64,000 nt of DNA from Bacteroides sp. 519 (GTDB taxonomy: Bacteria; Bacteroidota; Bacteroidia; Bacteroidales; Bacteroidaceae), in the NCBI RefSeq assembly GCF_010500955.1, contig NZ_QVMJ01000007.1, positions 186,001-250,000 of the forward strand, given 5' to 3'. Positions within the stretch are counted from its first letter, which is position 1. Every line of letters begins with the position of its first letter. Under the pieces are notes generated by a model. The model was not told where the DNA came from and did not search any database. It saw only the letters and a program-made list of their open reading frames with translations. The translations under genes and the position numbers were made by a program. This document shows positions 46,506 through 54,594 of the stretch, piece by piece.

Positions 46506-47114
46506 TCATTTAATCACATAAATTAAACTCAATCCAACCTTTGTTGGCCCCACATAATGCCTATTGTCGCTTTTTACCAACTTACCACACTTGGGAGAGT
46601 CGTATTTATCGTAATCCAGATACGCATACCCCAAACCAACAGTGAACTCCAACGACCAGCGGGGTGACAACAACCAGTGGTAGCCCCACGAAACACCTGC
46701 TCCACCCAGCCAACCTTGGTAACGATGCTCTTTTGTGGCACGAAAAAGATTGATATTACCTACATTGTAATAAGCATAGTGGGCGTGAATGCCCAGAAAA
46801 TGCCCCATGAACGATTCGCAAAGCCAATGGCGAAACTCGGGTTGAACCAACAGATGTTTCCTTTTGGAGTTATTGGCAAATTCAAAAGGGTTGTAGTTTA
46901 CTGGCAGGCTGAGAGTGTGCCGACGACTCAGTTTGAACTCCAGTTCAAGATTAATACTGGCTGTTGCGTTGTAAAACAAGTTACTTTTTACTAACAAACG
47001 GGGTGAACCGTTGTATAAACGATAACTATTTACTGCTTCCTGAGCCAGACAGCTACTCCCAACTACCAGCGTGAAAACAAGGATGAATATGAATTGAATA
47101 CGTATATGTTGCAT
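46506..47114 (-). CDS. DUF3575 outer-membrane protein of fimbrial operon
   Basis: A 202-residue protein with signal peptide (to SCLAQ, about 25) and a small beta-barrel pattern of alternating aromatic strands: LLVKSNLFYNATASINLELEF-type opening, HLLVQPEFRHWL, FLGIHAHYAYYN and VGLSLIYVI at the C-terminus. The family is typical near Mfa fimbrial genes and may act as a scaffold or assembly factor. Four bases separate it from the upstream gene. Confidence 0.85.
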   Translation of the reverse strand: MQHIRIQFIFILVFTLVVGSSCLAQEAVNSYRLYNGSPRLLVKSNLFYNATASINLELEFKLSRRHTLSLPVNYNPFEFANNSKRKHLLVQPEFRHWLCESFMGHFLGIHAHYAYYNVGNINLFRATKEHRYQGWLGGAGVSWGYHWLLSPRWSLEFTVGLGYAYLDYDKYDSPKCGKLVKSDNRHYVGPTKVGLSLIYVIK

Positions 47115-47118
47115 AAAA

Positions 47119-47439
47119 TTAATTGATTTGAGAATGAATGAGCCAATGATTACACAAACGGCTAAACTGAGGAAGCGTGCGCGGAAAACCAGATTTCAAA
47201 TTGCGAGGGATGCGCACAGCATCAATTACACGACGTATGCAAAGAAGAAGGTCGAGCAACGCCTCATCGTCAAGATTATTCTTGATTTCGCTACGCAAAT
47301 AGCTACGTATACGAACCATATCCAAATAAACTGGATTCGCTAAATCGGATTTACCACGGAAAGGGTTGCCTGCATTCAAACATAACTCATTCGCCTTGTG
47401 AAGCAGATAAATTACATAAAGAGTTTTTTTGTTAAGCAT
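47119..47439 (-). CDS. Small unrecognised protein heading the fimbrial operon
   Basis: A 106-residue basic protein without signal peptide. It is mainly helical (LYVIYLLHKANELCLNAG, DEALLDLLLCIRRVIDAV). I recognise no family. It is the first gene downstream of the invertible segment and is tightly joined to the DUF3575 gene, so it may be a cytoplasmic regulator of fimbriation. A DNA-binding role is possible but not visible in the sequence. Confidence 0.65.
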   Translation of the reverse strand: MLNKKTLYVIYLLHKANELCLNAGNPFRGKSDLANPVYLDMVRIRSYLRSEIKNNLDDEALLDLLLCIRRVIDAVRIPRNLKSGFPRTLPQFSRLCNHWLIHSQIN

Positions 47440-47468
47440 CGCGTCTATTAATTCGTTAGTCGTTAGTT

Positions 47469-47879
47469 GTCCCTCTCTATGTAGGAGAGAGACAAATAAG
47501 TTGTTAGACTACGAAACCGGATATAATAAACGACGCCTATTTGTTAGTATTTGATACTAAATAGCATTTATTATTGACTCAAGAGGAAGAATAAAAAGGA
47601 AAAAGACTCGTGGGTAGGGGAAATTATGGAAAATAGGAAATACAGAAGAAGCAAAATGGTTAATTGTAGTTAAATAACAAGATAAAGGAAACTTTTTATT
47701 GTACATTTTTTTGAAGACAAAATACAAAAGGCTACTATAATAATAAGCTAGGGGTATGATCTTATTACCAAAGTGATATTTACAAAAAATAAAGAGTTTA
47801 AGAAGGTTTTTTGGAGGTTTCAATGAAATCGCTTACATTTGCAACGAATTCAATGTCTCTCTCCTACATAGAGATAGAC
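47469..47879. promoter_or_regulatory. Predicted invertible promoter segment (fimbrial switch)
   Basis: Inverted repeats at 47469-47494 and 47854-47879 share a perfect 21-bp core (TCTCTATGTAGGAGAGAGAC plus A). They bracket about 360 AT-rich bases. The right repeat ends 19 bases before the stop codon of a tyrosine recombinase gene; the left repeat is 29 bases before the fimbrial operon start. One full promoter lies inside. This is the layout of Bacteroidales phase-variable loci. Confidence 0.82.
47810..47841 (+). promoter_or_regulatory. Promoter inside invertible segment, pointing away from fimbriae
   Basis: TTTG (47810-47813), 20 bases, then TACATTTG (47834-47841): a full match to the Bacteroides promoter. 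It reads rightwards, antisense to the recombinase gene. After inversion its -7 box would map to about 47507-47514, reading into the fimbrial operon about 60 bases before the first start codon. Confidence 0.78.
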
Positions 47880-47898
47880 AAATAATCTGTAATCAATA

Positions 47899-48873
47899 TT
47901 AACCGTTCGGTTTTCTGCACACCCACTTTGTTTTTCTGCTTTGTTTTCTCTTTTTCATTTCTTTTTGATGCACGTTCAGTACTGTTTGAATTACCACCTG
48001 GTTGGCATTTGAAAGTACAGACTGATCGAAAGATTGCAAATAAATATGGGTTACTTCTTCGCTTTGATGCCCCATGGCTTGACTGATTACGGGGGTAGGA
48101 ACACCTTCGTTGTGGGCTATAGTGGCCCAACTGTGCCGGGCCGTATACGTAGTGACATGATCGGTAATACCCAACATCTGTACAATTTTTTCAAGACATC
48201 TGTTTTGTTTCCGAAGAGCATTTTTATACAACTGCCGTTCTTCTTTGGGGCTACCACTACGAATTATAGGTAACAGGTAGGGCGATTCCGGATCAACATT
48301 CTTGTATTTGTTGATGATTTTTCGAGCCTCGGCATCAATTACTACAGGAACTGTGCTACGGGTTTTACGCCGTTGATAAGTAAAATTTTCTCCATCAACA
48401 TCGCTTTTACGCAGATGGGCAAGGTCGATATAGGCAATGCCTTGCAGGTAAAAGCTGAGTACAAACATGTCGCGACTGAACTCAAGGGCCGGGTATTTGG
48501 AAAGGTCGGCCTCGCAGAGCTGGCTGATTACTTCGGGAGACACGGCACGTTTCTGGGTTGGCACCGGTTTGGTGCACAGGTGGTCGAAAAGCCCTGCCCG
48601 GGCAGTTACATCACCACTACTAACAGCTTTGTGGTAGAGGGAGTTGATACGCGAAATGTAAAAAACAATGGAATTACTGCGAAGCCCTCGTTTCAAAAGG
48701 TTGGCGTGGTAGGCATGAAGCCAGCTGGCAGTAAAGCAATCACACAAACGAAGGTCGCCTCCATGAAAAGCAATCATACTACGGTAGGCACTCAGGTAAC
48801 CTTCGGCAGTTTGATAACGGCCGCAACAATGGTAATCGGCCACTAAATGGTTAACAAAATGAGATAAGTGCAT
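47899..48873 (-). CDS. Tyrosine-type site-specific recombinase (probable inverton recombinase)
   Basis: A 324-residue recombinase starting at Met 48873 (MHLSHFVNHL); 27 upstream codons are open but run into non-coding repeats. The SAM-like core-binding domain covers about 1-100, the catalytic domain about 110-300: TARHSWATIAH (His/Arg block), AMGHQSEEVT, and the nucleophile Tyr in HIYLQSF. The position after FYL, often Arg in this subfamily, is Gln here (FYLQGIAYIDLAHL), and the canonical first Arg is not obvious. Its adjacency to paired inverted repeats marks it as the likely switch enzyme rather than a phage integrase. Tail is basic. Confidence 0.9.
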   Translation of the reverse strand: MHLSHFVNHLVADYHCCGRYQTAEGYLSAYRSMIAFHGGDLRLCDCFTASWLHAYHANLLKRGLRSNSIVFYISRINSLYHKAVSSGDVTARAGLFDHLCTKPVPTQKRAVSPEVISQLCEADLSKYPALEFSRDMFVLSFYLQGIAYIDLAHLRKSDVDGENFTYQRRKTRSTVPVVIDAEARKIINKYKNVDPESPYLLPIIRSGSPKEERQLYKNALRKQNRCLEKIVQMLGITDHVTTYTARHSWATIAHNEGVPTPVISQAMGHQSEEVTHIYLQSFDQSVLSNANQVVIQTVLNVHQKEMKKRKQSRKTKWVCRKPNG

Positions 48874-48980
48874 ATTATTTCTAATTTTATGGTTAATCGG
48901 GTACAAGATAGGAAAACGCTGAAAACATGGTGTTTTCACATACAGGAAAAACAAGTAGTTTCATTTAGTTTTCTACCAAT

Positions 48981-49119
48981 GAAACAACTAGTTTTCTATA
49001 TAGGAAACTACTAGTTTCCTATATAGAAAACTGTTGGTTTCCTACTGTGAAACTGTTGGTTTCCTACCGTGAAACTGTTGGTTTCCTACTGTGAAACAAA
49101 AAGCATCCTACAGAGAAAC
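48981..49119. repeat. Array of seven 22-23-bp palindromic units, inverted homologue of 6017 array
   Basis: GAAAC motifs at 48981, 49004, 49027, 49049, 49071, 49093 and 49115: spacings 23, 23, 22, 22, 22, 22. Units such as TGAAACTGTTGGTTTCCTAC are reverse complements of units in the 6017 array. Lies between recombinase and FecR genes. Confidence 0.85.
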
Positions 49120-49183
49120 AAAAAACTTTCTCGGACCCCTCCGCCCTTTGGGCACCTCCCCTTTGCAGCTTAACTATTCTTTT

Positions 49184-49280
49184 TTTAACCGCAGAGTACG
49201 CAGAGTTTCGCAGAGTTTAAGATTCAATGCTGCATAGAAATTAAAAACTCCGCGTTAATCTGCGAAACTCTGTGGTTAAA
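49184..49280. repeat. Dyad with CGCAGAG arms
   Basis: TTAACCGCAGAGTACGCAGAG pairs with a right arm ending CTCTGTGGTTAA. The centre CAATGCTGCATAGAAA is a diverged core. Confidence 0.8.
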
Positions 49281-49373
49281 ATATGCCGCATTGCGGCTAC
49301 CTGTTCATAGCCACTACGTGGCCTTCCGCGAATCATTTTATGGAAAGATATATTACCATTTTCGAAAATTTGC

Positions 49374-49469
49374 GTGTGACACTTCGGTGGTACTTATTTT
49401 TCTTAAAAACACGAAGTGTCACACTGTAATTAACTGTATTATAGTTAGTTATAGTATGTGTGACACTTA
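49374..49469. repeat. GTGTGACACTTCG inverted repeat plus third half-site
   Basis: GTGTGACACTTCG at 49374-49386 has its perfect inverse at 49412-49424. GTGTGACACTT recurs at 49459-49469, with GACACTT again just after. Located upstream of the FecR gene; candidate operator cluster. The rest of 49281-49539 shows no gene. Confidence 0.6.
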
Positions 49470-49539
49470 TGACACTTTTTTCGTCGAAAATCTTCTGAGG
49501 GGGAATAGTATAATTTATGTAATTTATGATATTTATGAT

Positions 49540-49635
49540 TTCACCACAGAGTTCTCAGAGTTTCACAGAGTTTTTTATTGTGATGCCGCATGGAAATAAA
49601 AAACTCTGTGTAACTCTGCAAACTCTGTGGTGAAA
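49540..49635. repeat. Conserved-core dyad with CACAGAG arms
   Basis: TTCACCACAGAGTTCTCAG pairs with the right arm ending CTCTGTGGTGAA. The loop is TGATGCCGCATGGAAAT, the exact core otherwise seen with GAGTAAT arms. It ends about 70 bases before the FecR start. Confidence 0.85.
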
Positions 49636-49705
49636 AACAAAAAAATCACTTTTCTTTTAGCGGATTTTCTTTTGTGGTTCGTCTACTTAATATAGATTAT
49701 AAAAA

Positions 49706-50677
49706 ATGGACGAATACATACTGAAATATATGCAGGAAGAACTCACTCAAACAGAAAGAGTAGAGTTATTACGAAAATTTGATGCAGACGAATCATTAAA
49801 AAAGGAATTCATGGATTTACAAAACATGAAAGCCTTACTCAATATTGCTCCGCAAGTACAAAACAAAGAAGAAGCTAAAGAAGCCTATGCCGGATTTACC
49901 CGAAAGGTAAAACGAAGAAAAATACGAAGAATAATCCAACTGGCTTCCGGATACGCAGCAACAGTGGCACTAATTGTGTTTGCTACTTGGTGGATCACCA
50001 ATCATCTTTCTGCTCCATCACCAATACCTGTTGCCAACACCAACACACTGTTTGTTCCTGCCGGACAACGGGCACAGATAACTCTACAAGATGGAACAAC
50101 GGTTTGGCTCAATGCTCAATCAACACTAACGTATCCTTCACATTTCTTTACTAACGAACGAAAAGTATCTATTAGTGGGGAAGCGTATTTTGAAGTTGCC
50201 AAAGACAAAAGTAAACCCTTTATTGTTGATGCAGGAGGTAACCAGATCAAAGTACTGGGTACACAGTTTAATGTATATTGTTATCCCAATGCCGAAGTTG
50301 TTCAAACCAGTTTGCTGGAAGGATCGATTGAAATGTACCCACAAAATTCAACCGAGGGTATAACGTTAAAGCCGAACCAACAAATTACCATCAGTGATAA
50401 TAAAGCTGTAGTAAGCACCATTAAGAACTTTGAAGCATTTTTGTGGAAAGAAGGCGTTTATAGCTTTGAGAACGAGCGACTGGATAATATAATTAAAAAA
50501 CTGGAATTGTATTACGATGTAAATATCATCATCCGCAAACAATCATTGAAAGATATCAGATTTACCTGTAAATTCCGTCAACGCGAAGGAATCAACGAAA
50601 TACTTCAGATACTGAGTAAAATACATCACTTTAAAATATCAGTAAACGAAGAAACAAACACTATAACCCTAAGCTGA
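49706..50677 (+). CDS. FecR-family anti-sigma factor
   Basis: A 323-residue inner-membrane anti-sigma factor. The cytoplasmic N-terminus (MDEYILKYMQEELT) would hold a sigma factor; one membrane segment lies near 80-100 (ATVALIVFATWWI). The periplasmic FecR domain follows (VPAGQRAQITLQDGTTVWLNA, GEAYFEVAKDKSKPFIV, GTQFNVYCYPN), then the DUF4974 domain (IIKKLELYYDVNIII to the end). It receives a signal from the STN domain of the SusC encoded next. No sigma gene precedes it, which is unusual. Confidence 0.92.
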   Translation: MDEYILKYMQEELTQTERVELLRKFDADESLKKEFMDLQNMKALLNIAPQVQNKEEAKEAYAGFTRKVKRRKIRRIIQLASGYAATVALIVFATWWITNHLSAPSPIPVANTNTLFVPAGQRAQITLQDGTTVWLNAQSTLTYPSHFFTNERKVSISGEAYFEVAKDKSKPFIVDAGGNQIKVLGTQFNVYCYPNAEVVQTSLLEGSIEMYPQNSTEGITLKPNQQITISDNKAVVSTIKNFEAFLWKEGVYSFENERLDNIIKKLELYYDVNIIIRKQSLKDIRFTCKFRQREGINEILQILSKIHHFKISVNEETNTITLS

Positions 50678-50749
50678 AATTAGAATGAGAAGATACTTGA
50701 AAATATATGTTTAACCATTAATTATTACTGCCTATGGATACACTATAAA

Positions 50750-50902
50750 CCTGAATTATTCATGTTCAAGAATGGAAGGAGTTAAAGGGAGTTATCAGGA
50801 GTTTTACTCCTTAGGAGTTATAGCTCTAAGATACTTCAGAGCATCTAAAGCTTTAACTCCTAGCGAAGCGATAACTCCTGCTATTCTTGAATAATGTTGT
50901 AA
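50750..50902. repeat. Large dyad element, copy B
   Basis: Near-identical to 20574-20714 (shared CTAGCGAAGCGATAACTCC and AATGGAAGGAGTTAAAGGGA), with extra bases GATACTTCAGAG in the centre. It lies between fecR and susC; the spacing to susC is about 90 bases. Confidence 0.85.
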
Positions 50903-50993
50903 AAACAAAGCGGCAAATGCACCACCATCTGCCGCCAAGTAAAGCAAATACCAATAATCAACACCAGTATTTACCTAATTGTAAAGCAAAGAT

Positions 50994-53900
50994 ATGAAAA
51001 AAAGACCTTTGTTATTAAACATTATTGCTCAAAATGAACAATATAAAGTTTTTTTCAGATTTATGAAGATCACGCATTTCCTACTATTTATCACTGTATT
51101 GCCATTAATGGCGGTTAATACAGCTGCACAAAATGCAATTGTTACACTGAATAACAACAACCTGTCTGTTGGTCAATTTATTAACGAAATAGAAAAGCAA
51201 ACAGAATATCTGGTTGTATTCAGCAACCAGGAAATAGACACACGCCAGGAGATTAAAGTAAAAAACAAATCGGATAAAGTTGGTAACTATCTTCGGGAAA
51301 TATTTGCAGGAACAACCATTCGTTATGAGTTCCTTAAAGATTACATCTTGCTTTCTACTAAAGAAAGTTTATTAGAAAGAAACAACGCTAACCAACAAAT
51401 TCCGGTTGTTAAAGGAACGGTGGTCGACGATGCTAAAGAACCCCTACCCGGAATGAGTATCAGCATTAAAGGTACAACTACGGGAACAATTACAGATATG
51501 AATGGTAATTATTCTCTTTCAGCCTCTCCCAATCAAATCTTGGTTTTTTCGTTTATTGGTTATAAAACACAAGAAATTGTTTACACTGGTCAATCAATAC
51601 TTAATATAACAATGCTTCCGGACACAGAAGTGCTGGACGAGATAGTTGTTGTTGGATACGGTGCACAAAAAAAAGTGAGTATTACTGGTGCCGTAGGTAG
51701 TATTAAGAACGAAAGCATTAACCGCATGGCCAACAGTACCACTGCTGCATTACAAGGTACTACTCCGGGGCTTACCATTCTTGATAAAGGAGGAGCACCG
51801 GGACGTGCAAGCACCACCCTACGTGTACGTGGTATAACAACCATCAACAACAGTGATGCCTTGTTACTGGTAGATGGCATTGAACAACGTATTGAGGATG
51901 TTAATCCGGATGAGATTGAAAGTATTTCTATTCTAAAAGATGCATCGACTACTGCTATTTATGGTTCGCGCGCCGCAAATGGAGTTGTATTGGTAACAAC
52001 TAAACGTGGAAAAGAGGGACAGGTAAAAGTAGATTTCAACAGTTACTGGGGTGTTCAGAATGTTACAGACAACCCTGAACACATGGAAACCATAACTTAT
52101 ATGCGTCAACAAAATTATGCATTTCAAAATGCCGGACAAAACCCGCGTTACTCCGATACATTTATTCAAGAATGGATTGATAACCATAAAAAAGACCCTA
52201 TTACATACCGGGCTGCAAATCAATGGCAGGATGCTGTATATAAAAGTGCCTTACAACAAAACTACAGTTTAACCGTAAGTGGCGGTACCGAAAAAGCAAA
52301 AGGATTGTTGGGATTACGGTATTATGATCAGGATGGTATTGTTGATAACTTTAATTCGGATATAAAAGAAATTCGTGTTAATACCGATTTCAAACCTTTT
52401 GAACGACTGAAAATATCGGCCGATGCTAACTTCAGGTCGCGCTACTCAAAATCTCCGGTAGATGCTTACGACTATGATGTAAATGGTGGAGGTATATTTT
52501 ATGCTATGTATCATGCCACACAATTTGTTGTACCTCAATACCAAGATGGTAGTTACGGGTTGGGTAATAAAAATGCCAATCCATTGATGCTTGCCCGGTT
52601 GGGAGGTAGCGATAAACAAACAAGAAATCTTTTTATAGGAAACATAAAAGCCGAATTGGGTATTATTGACGGACTTAAATTCACGCTACAATACGCACAA
52701 CGTTATGCCTTTAATAAAACGGTTTTATTCAGAAATAAATATAGCGCAACCGATAATAACTTTCTGGATTGGGGAGCCACCGCCCGTAATGAAGCATACT
52801 CGCCCAATGTAAACCGCAAACGCACAAGGAATGTATCGCGTAATGAAATGGACGACAAACGTGAAGATTTAAATGAGTATACATTGAACATGTTGTTGAA
52901 CTATGAAAAACAATTGGGCAAACATAACATTCAAGCACTGGCAGGTTTTTCACAAATAAAGAACAAGTGGTCGCACAACCAGTCCATACGTCAGGACTTT
53001 TACAATAACGATGTTCCATCTATGAATATGGGTTCCGAAAGCACATGGAAAGCTTATGGGTATAACAATGAATATGCATTGCAATCCTATTTTGGACGTT
53101 TAAATTACAATTATGCCGATCGTTATTTATTTGAAGCCAACCTACGCTACGATGGTACTTCACGCTTTACCGGCGATAACCAGTTTGGTGTATTCCCTTC
53201 ATTCTCTGCCGGATGGCGTATATCTAACGAGACTTTTTGGAACGATAAACTCCGTAATATTATATCCGACCTTAAATTAAGAGGTTCGTGGGGTAAAACC
53301 GGTAACCAAACAGCAGGCTTGTATGCTTTTTACGAATCGTACACCTCAACTACCTATAATTTCAATAATGAAGTAGAGCAGGGATATATGCAAACCGCAC
53401 TGGCAAATGCAAACCTGAAATGGGAAACAAGTACACAAACCGATATTGGTATTGATGCTGGTTTTCTGAACAATCGTTTAACACTAAGTGCCGATTATTA
53501 TTACAAACGTACAGATGGTATTTTGGTTAGCCTGCCCATTTCCGGAACCATTGGTTTGGATGCCCCTGTTCAGAATGCTGCTACTGTTGATAATAAAGGT
53601 TTTGAATTATCACTGGGATGGAGAGATCAGGTTGGTGATTTTTCTTATGGAATAAACTTCAACATATCGAACAATTGGAACAAGGTTATCAGTTTGGGAG
53701 GAGCAAACCCAACATTGAATGGTGGAACAGCCGATGTTATTACTACTGTTAGAGAAGGCTATCCTATTAATTCGTACTGGGGATATAAAACCGATGGTTT
53801 ACTTACACAGGCAGATATTGATAATGGTTATCCGGTATATGATAGCCGAATGGGCGCCGGTGATATAAAATACCTGAATCTTAATAATGACGATAAGATT

Positions 53901-54410
53901 GATGCCGAAGATATGACTGTTATCGGCAATGAATTCCCTGAATATCCTTTTGCATTGTCGGGCAATATGGCATGGAAAGGATTCGATTTATCATTCATGC
54001 TTCAGGGAGTTGTAAAAGCACACACACGTGTGTCGGGGGCACTTGCCGAAGGTGGAAACTTTGAAGGATTTACACTGGATATTTTCAAAGATTATTGGAC
54101 ACCCGAACATACAGATGCACGCTTTCCACGACCCAGAAAAAGTGTTGACTACAATGCTATGATGTCCGATTATTGGGTTATAGATGCTAATTATCTTCGT
54201 TTAAAAAACATTCAATTGGGCTATACCATCCCCAAAACTATCAGTAAGAAATGGAATCTTGAAAAAGCCCGGGTATACGTAGCCGGAAGCAATGTTCTTA
54301 CTTTCTCACCATTAAAAGAATGGGGACTGGACCCGGAGTTTGTTTCAGGACGTTTCAGGTATTATCCACAAACCACAGTATATACAATTGGTGTTAATCT
54401 TACATTCTAA
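50994..54410 (+). CDS. SusC-family TonB-dependent transporter with STN signalling domain
   Basis: An outer-membrane glycan transporter of 1138 residues. After a long signal region (to NTAAQ, about 45) comes an STN domain (about 50-120, VTLNNNNLSVGQFINEIEKQ type) that contacts FecR. A carboxypeptidase-regulatory-like domain follows (VVKGTVVDDAKEPLPGMSI to SFIGYKTQEIV), then the plug starting DEIVVVGYGAQKKVSITG and the barrel ending IGVNLTF. The STN domain marks it as a transducer that can report ligand binding to the anti-sigma factor. An alternative start is Met24 (MKITHFLLF). Confidence 0.95.
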   Translation: MKKRPLLLNIIAQNEQYKVFFRFMKITHFLLFITVLPLMAVNTAAQNAIVTLNNNNLSVGQFINEIEKQTEYLVVFSNQEIDTRQEIKVKNKSDKVGNYLREIFAGTTIRYEFLKDYILLSTKESLLERNNANQQIPVVKGTVVDDAKEPLPGMSISIKGTTTGTITDMNGNYSLSASPNQILVFSFIGYKTQEIVYTGQSILNITMLPDTEVLDEIVVVGYGAQKKVSITGAVGSIKNESINRMANSTTAALQGTTPGLTILDKGGAPGRASTTLRVRGITTINNSDALLLVDGIEQRIEDVNPDEIESISILKDASTTAIYGSRAANGVVLVTTKRGKEGQVKVDFNSYWGVQNVTDNPEHMETITYMRQQNYAFQNAGQNPRYSDTFIQEWIDNHKKDPITYRAANQWQDAVYKSALQQNYSLTVSGGTEKAKGLLGLRYYDQDGIVDNFNSDIKEIRVNTDFKPFERLKISADANFRSRYSKSPVDAYDYDVNGGGIFYAMYHATQFVVPQYQDGSYGLGNKNANPLMLARLGGSDKQTRNLFIGNIKAELGIIDGLKFTLQYAQRYAFNKTVLFRNKYSATDNNFLDWGATARNEAYSPNVNRKRTRNVSRNEMDDKREDLNEYTLNMLLNYEKQLGKHNIQALAGFSQIKNKWSHNQSIRQDFYNNDVPSMNMGSESTWKAYGYNNEYALQSYFGRLNYNYADRYLFEANLRYDGTSRFTGDNQFGVFPSFSAGWRISNETFWNDKLRNIISDLKLRGSWGKTGNQTAGLYAFYESYTSTTYNFNNEVEQGYMQTALANANLKWETSTQTDIGIDAGFLNNRLTLSADYYYKRTDGILVSLPISGTIGLDAPVQNAATVDNKGFELSLGWRDQVGDFSYGINFNISNNWNKVISLGGANPTLNGGTADVITTVREGYPINSYWGYKTDGLLTQADIDNGYPVYDSRMGAGDIKYLNLNNDDKIDAEDMTVIGNEFPEYPFALSGNMAWKGFDLSFMLQGVVKAHTRVSGALAEGGNFEGFTLDIFKDYWTPEHTDARFPRPRKSVDYNAMMSDYWVIDANYLRLKNIQLGYTIPKTISKKWNLEKARVYVAGSNVLTFSPLKEWGLDPEFVSGRFRYYPQTTVYTIGVNLTF

Positions 54411-54411
54411 C

Positions 54412-54580
54412 TGAGTAATGAGTAATGAGTAGTGAGTAATGAGTAATGAGTAGTGAGTTTTGAGTAGTGAGTAGTGAGTTACGATGCCGCATGGTTAAAC
54501 TCATAACTCAATACTCATAACTCATAACTCAATACTCATAACTCATAACTCAATACTCATAACTCAAAACTCAAAACTCT
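54412..54580. repeat. Conserved-core dyad between susC and susD
   Basis: GAGTAAT/GAGTAGT arms on the left, ACTCAATACTCATA arms on the right, and GTTACGATGCCGCATGG in the loop. It begins one base after the susC stop and ends 14 bases before the susD start. Confidence 0.88.
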
Positions 54581-54594
54581 AAATAAACAGTATT

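Noticed and set aside
47557..47823. Minus-strand 88-codon frame inside the invertible segment
   Set aside because: AT-rich, low-complexity composition, no ribosome site or family, and it lies within a segment explained as a promoter switch. A small peptide cannot be fully excluded.
47899..48873. Recombinase as a sign of a prophage or integrative element
   Set aside because: No phage, mobilisation or conjugation genes and no attachment-site duplication were seen; paired inverted repeats next to a promoter explain the gene better.
48981..49119. Possible CRISPR array
   Set aside because: Units are 22-23 bases and palindromic with only six variable bases; there is no repeat-spacer structure of CRISPR size and no cas gene in the window.
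49291..49599. Plus-strand 102-codon frame upstream of the anti-sigma gene
   Set aside because: It runs through inverted repeats and into the dyad at 49540; composition and motif content are not gene-like.
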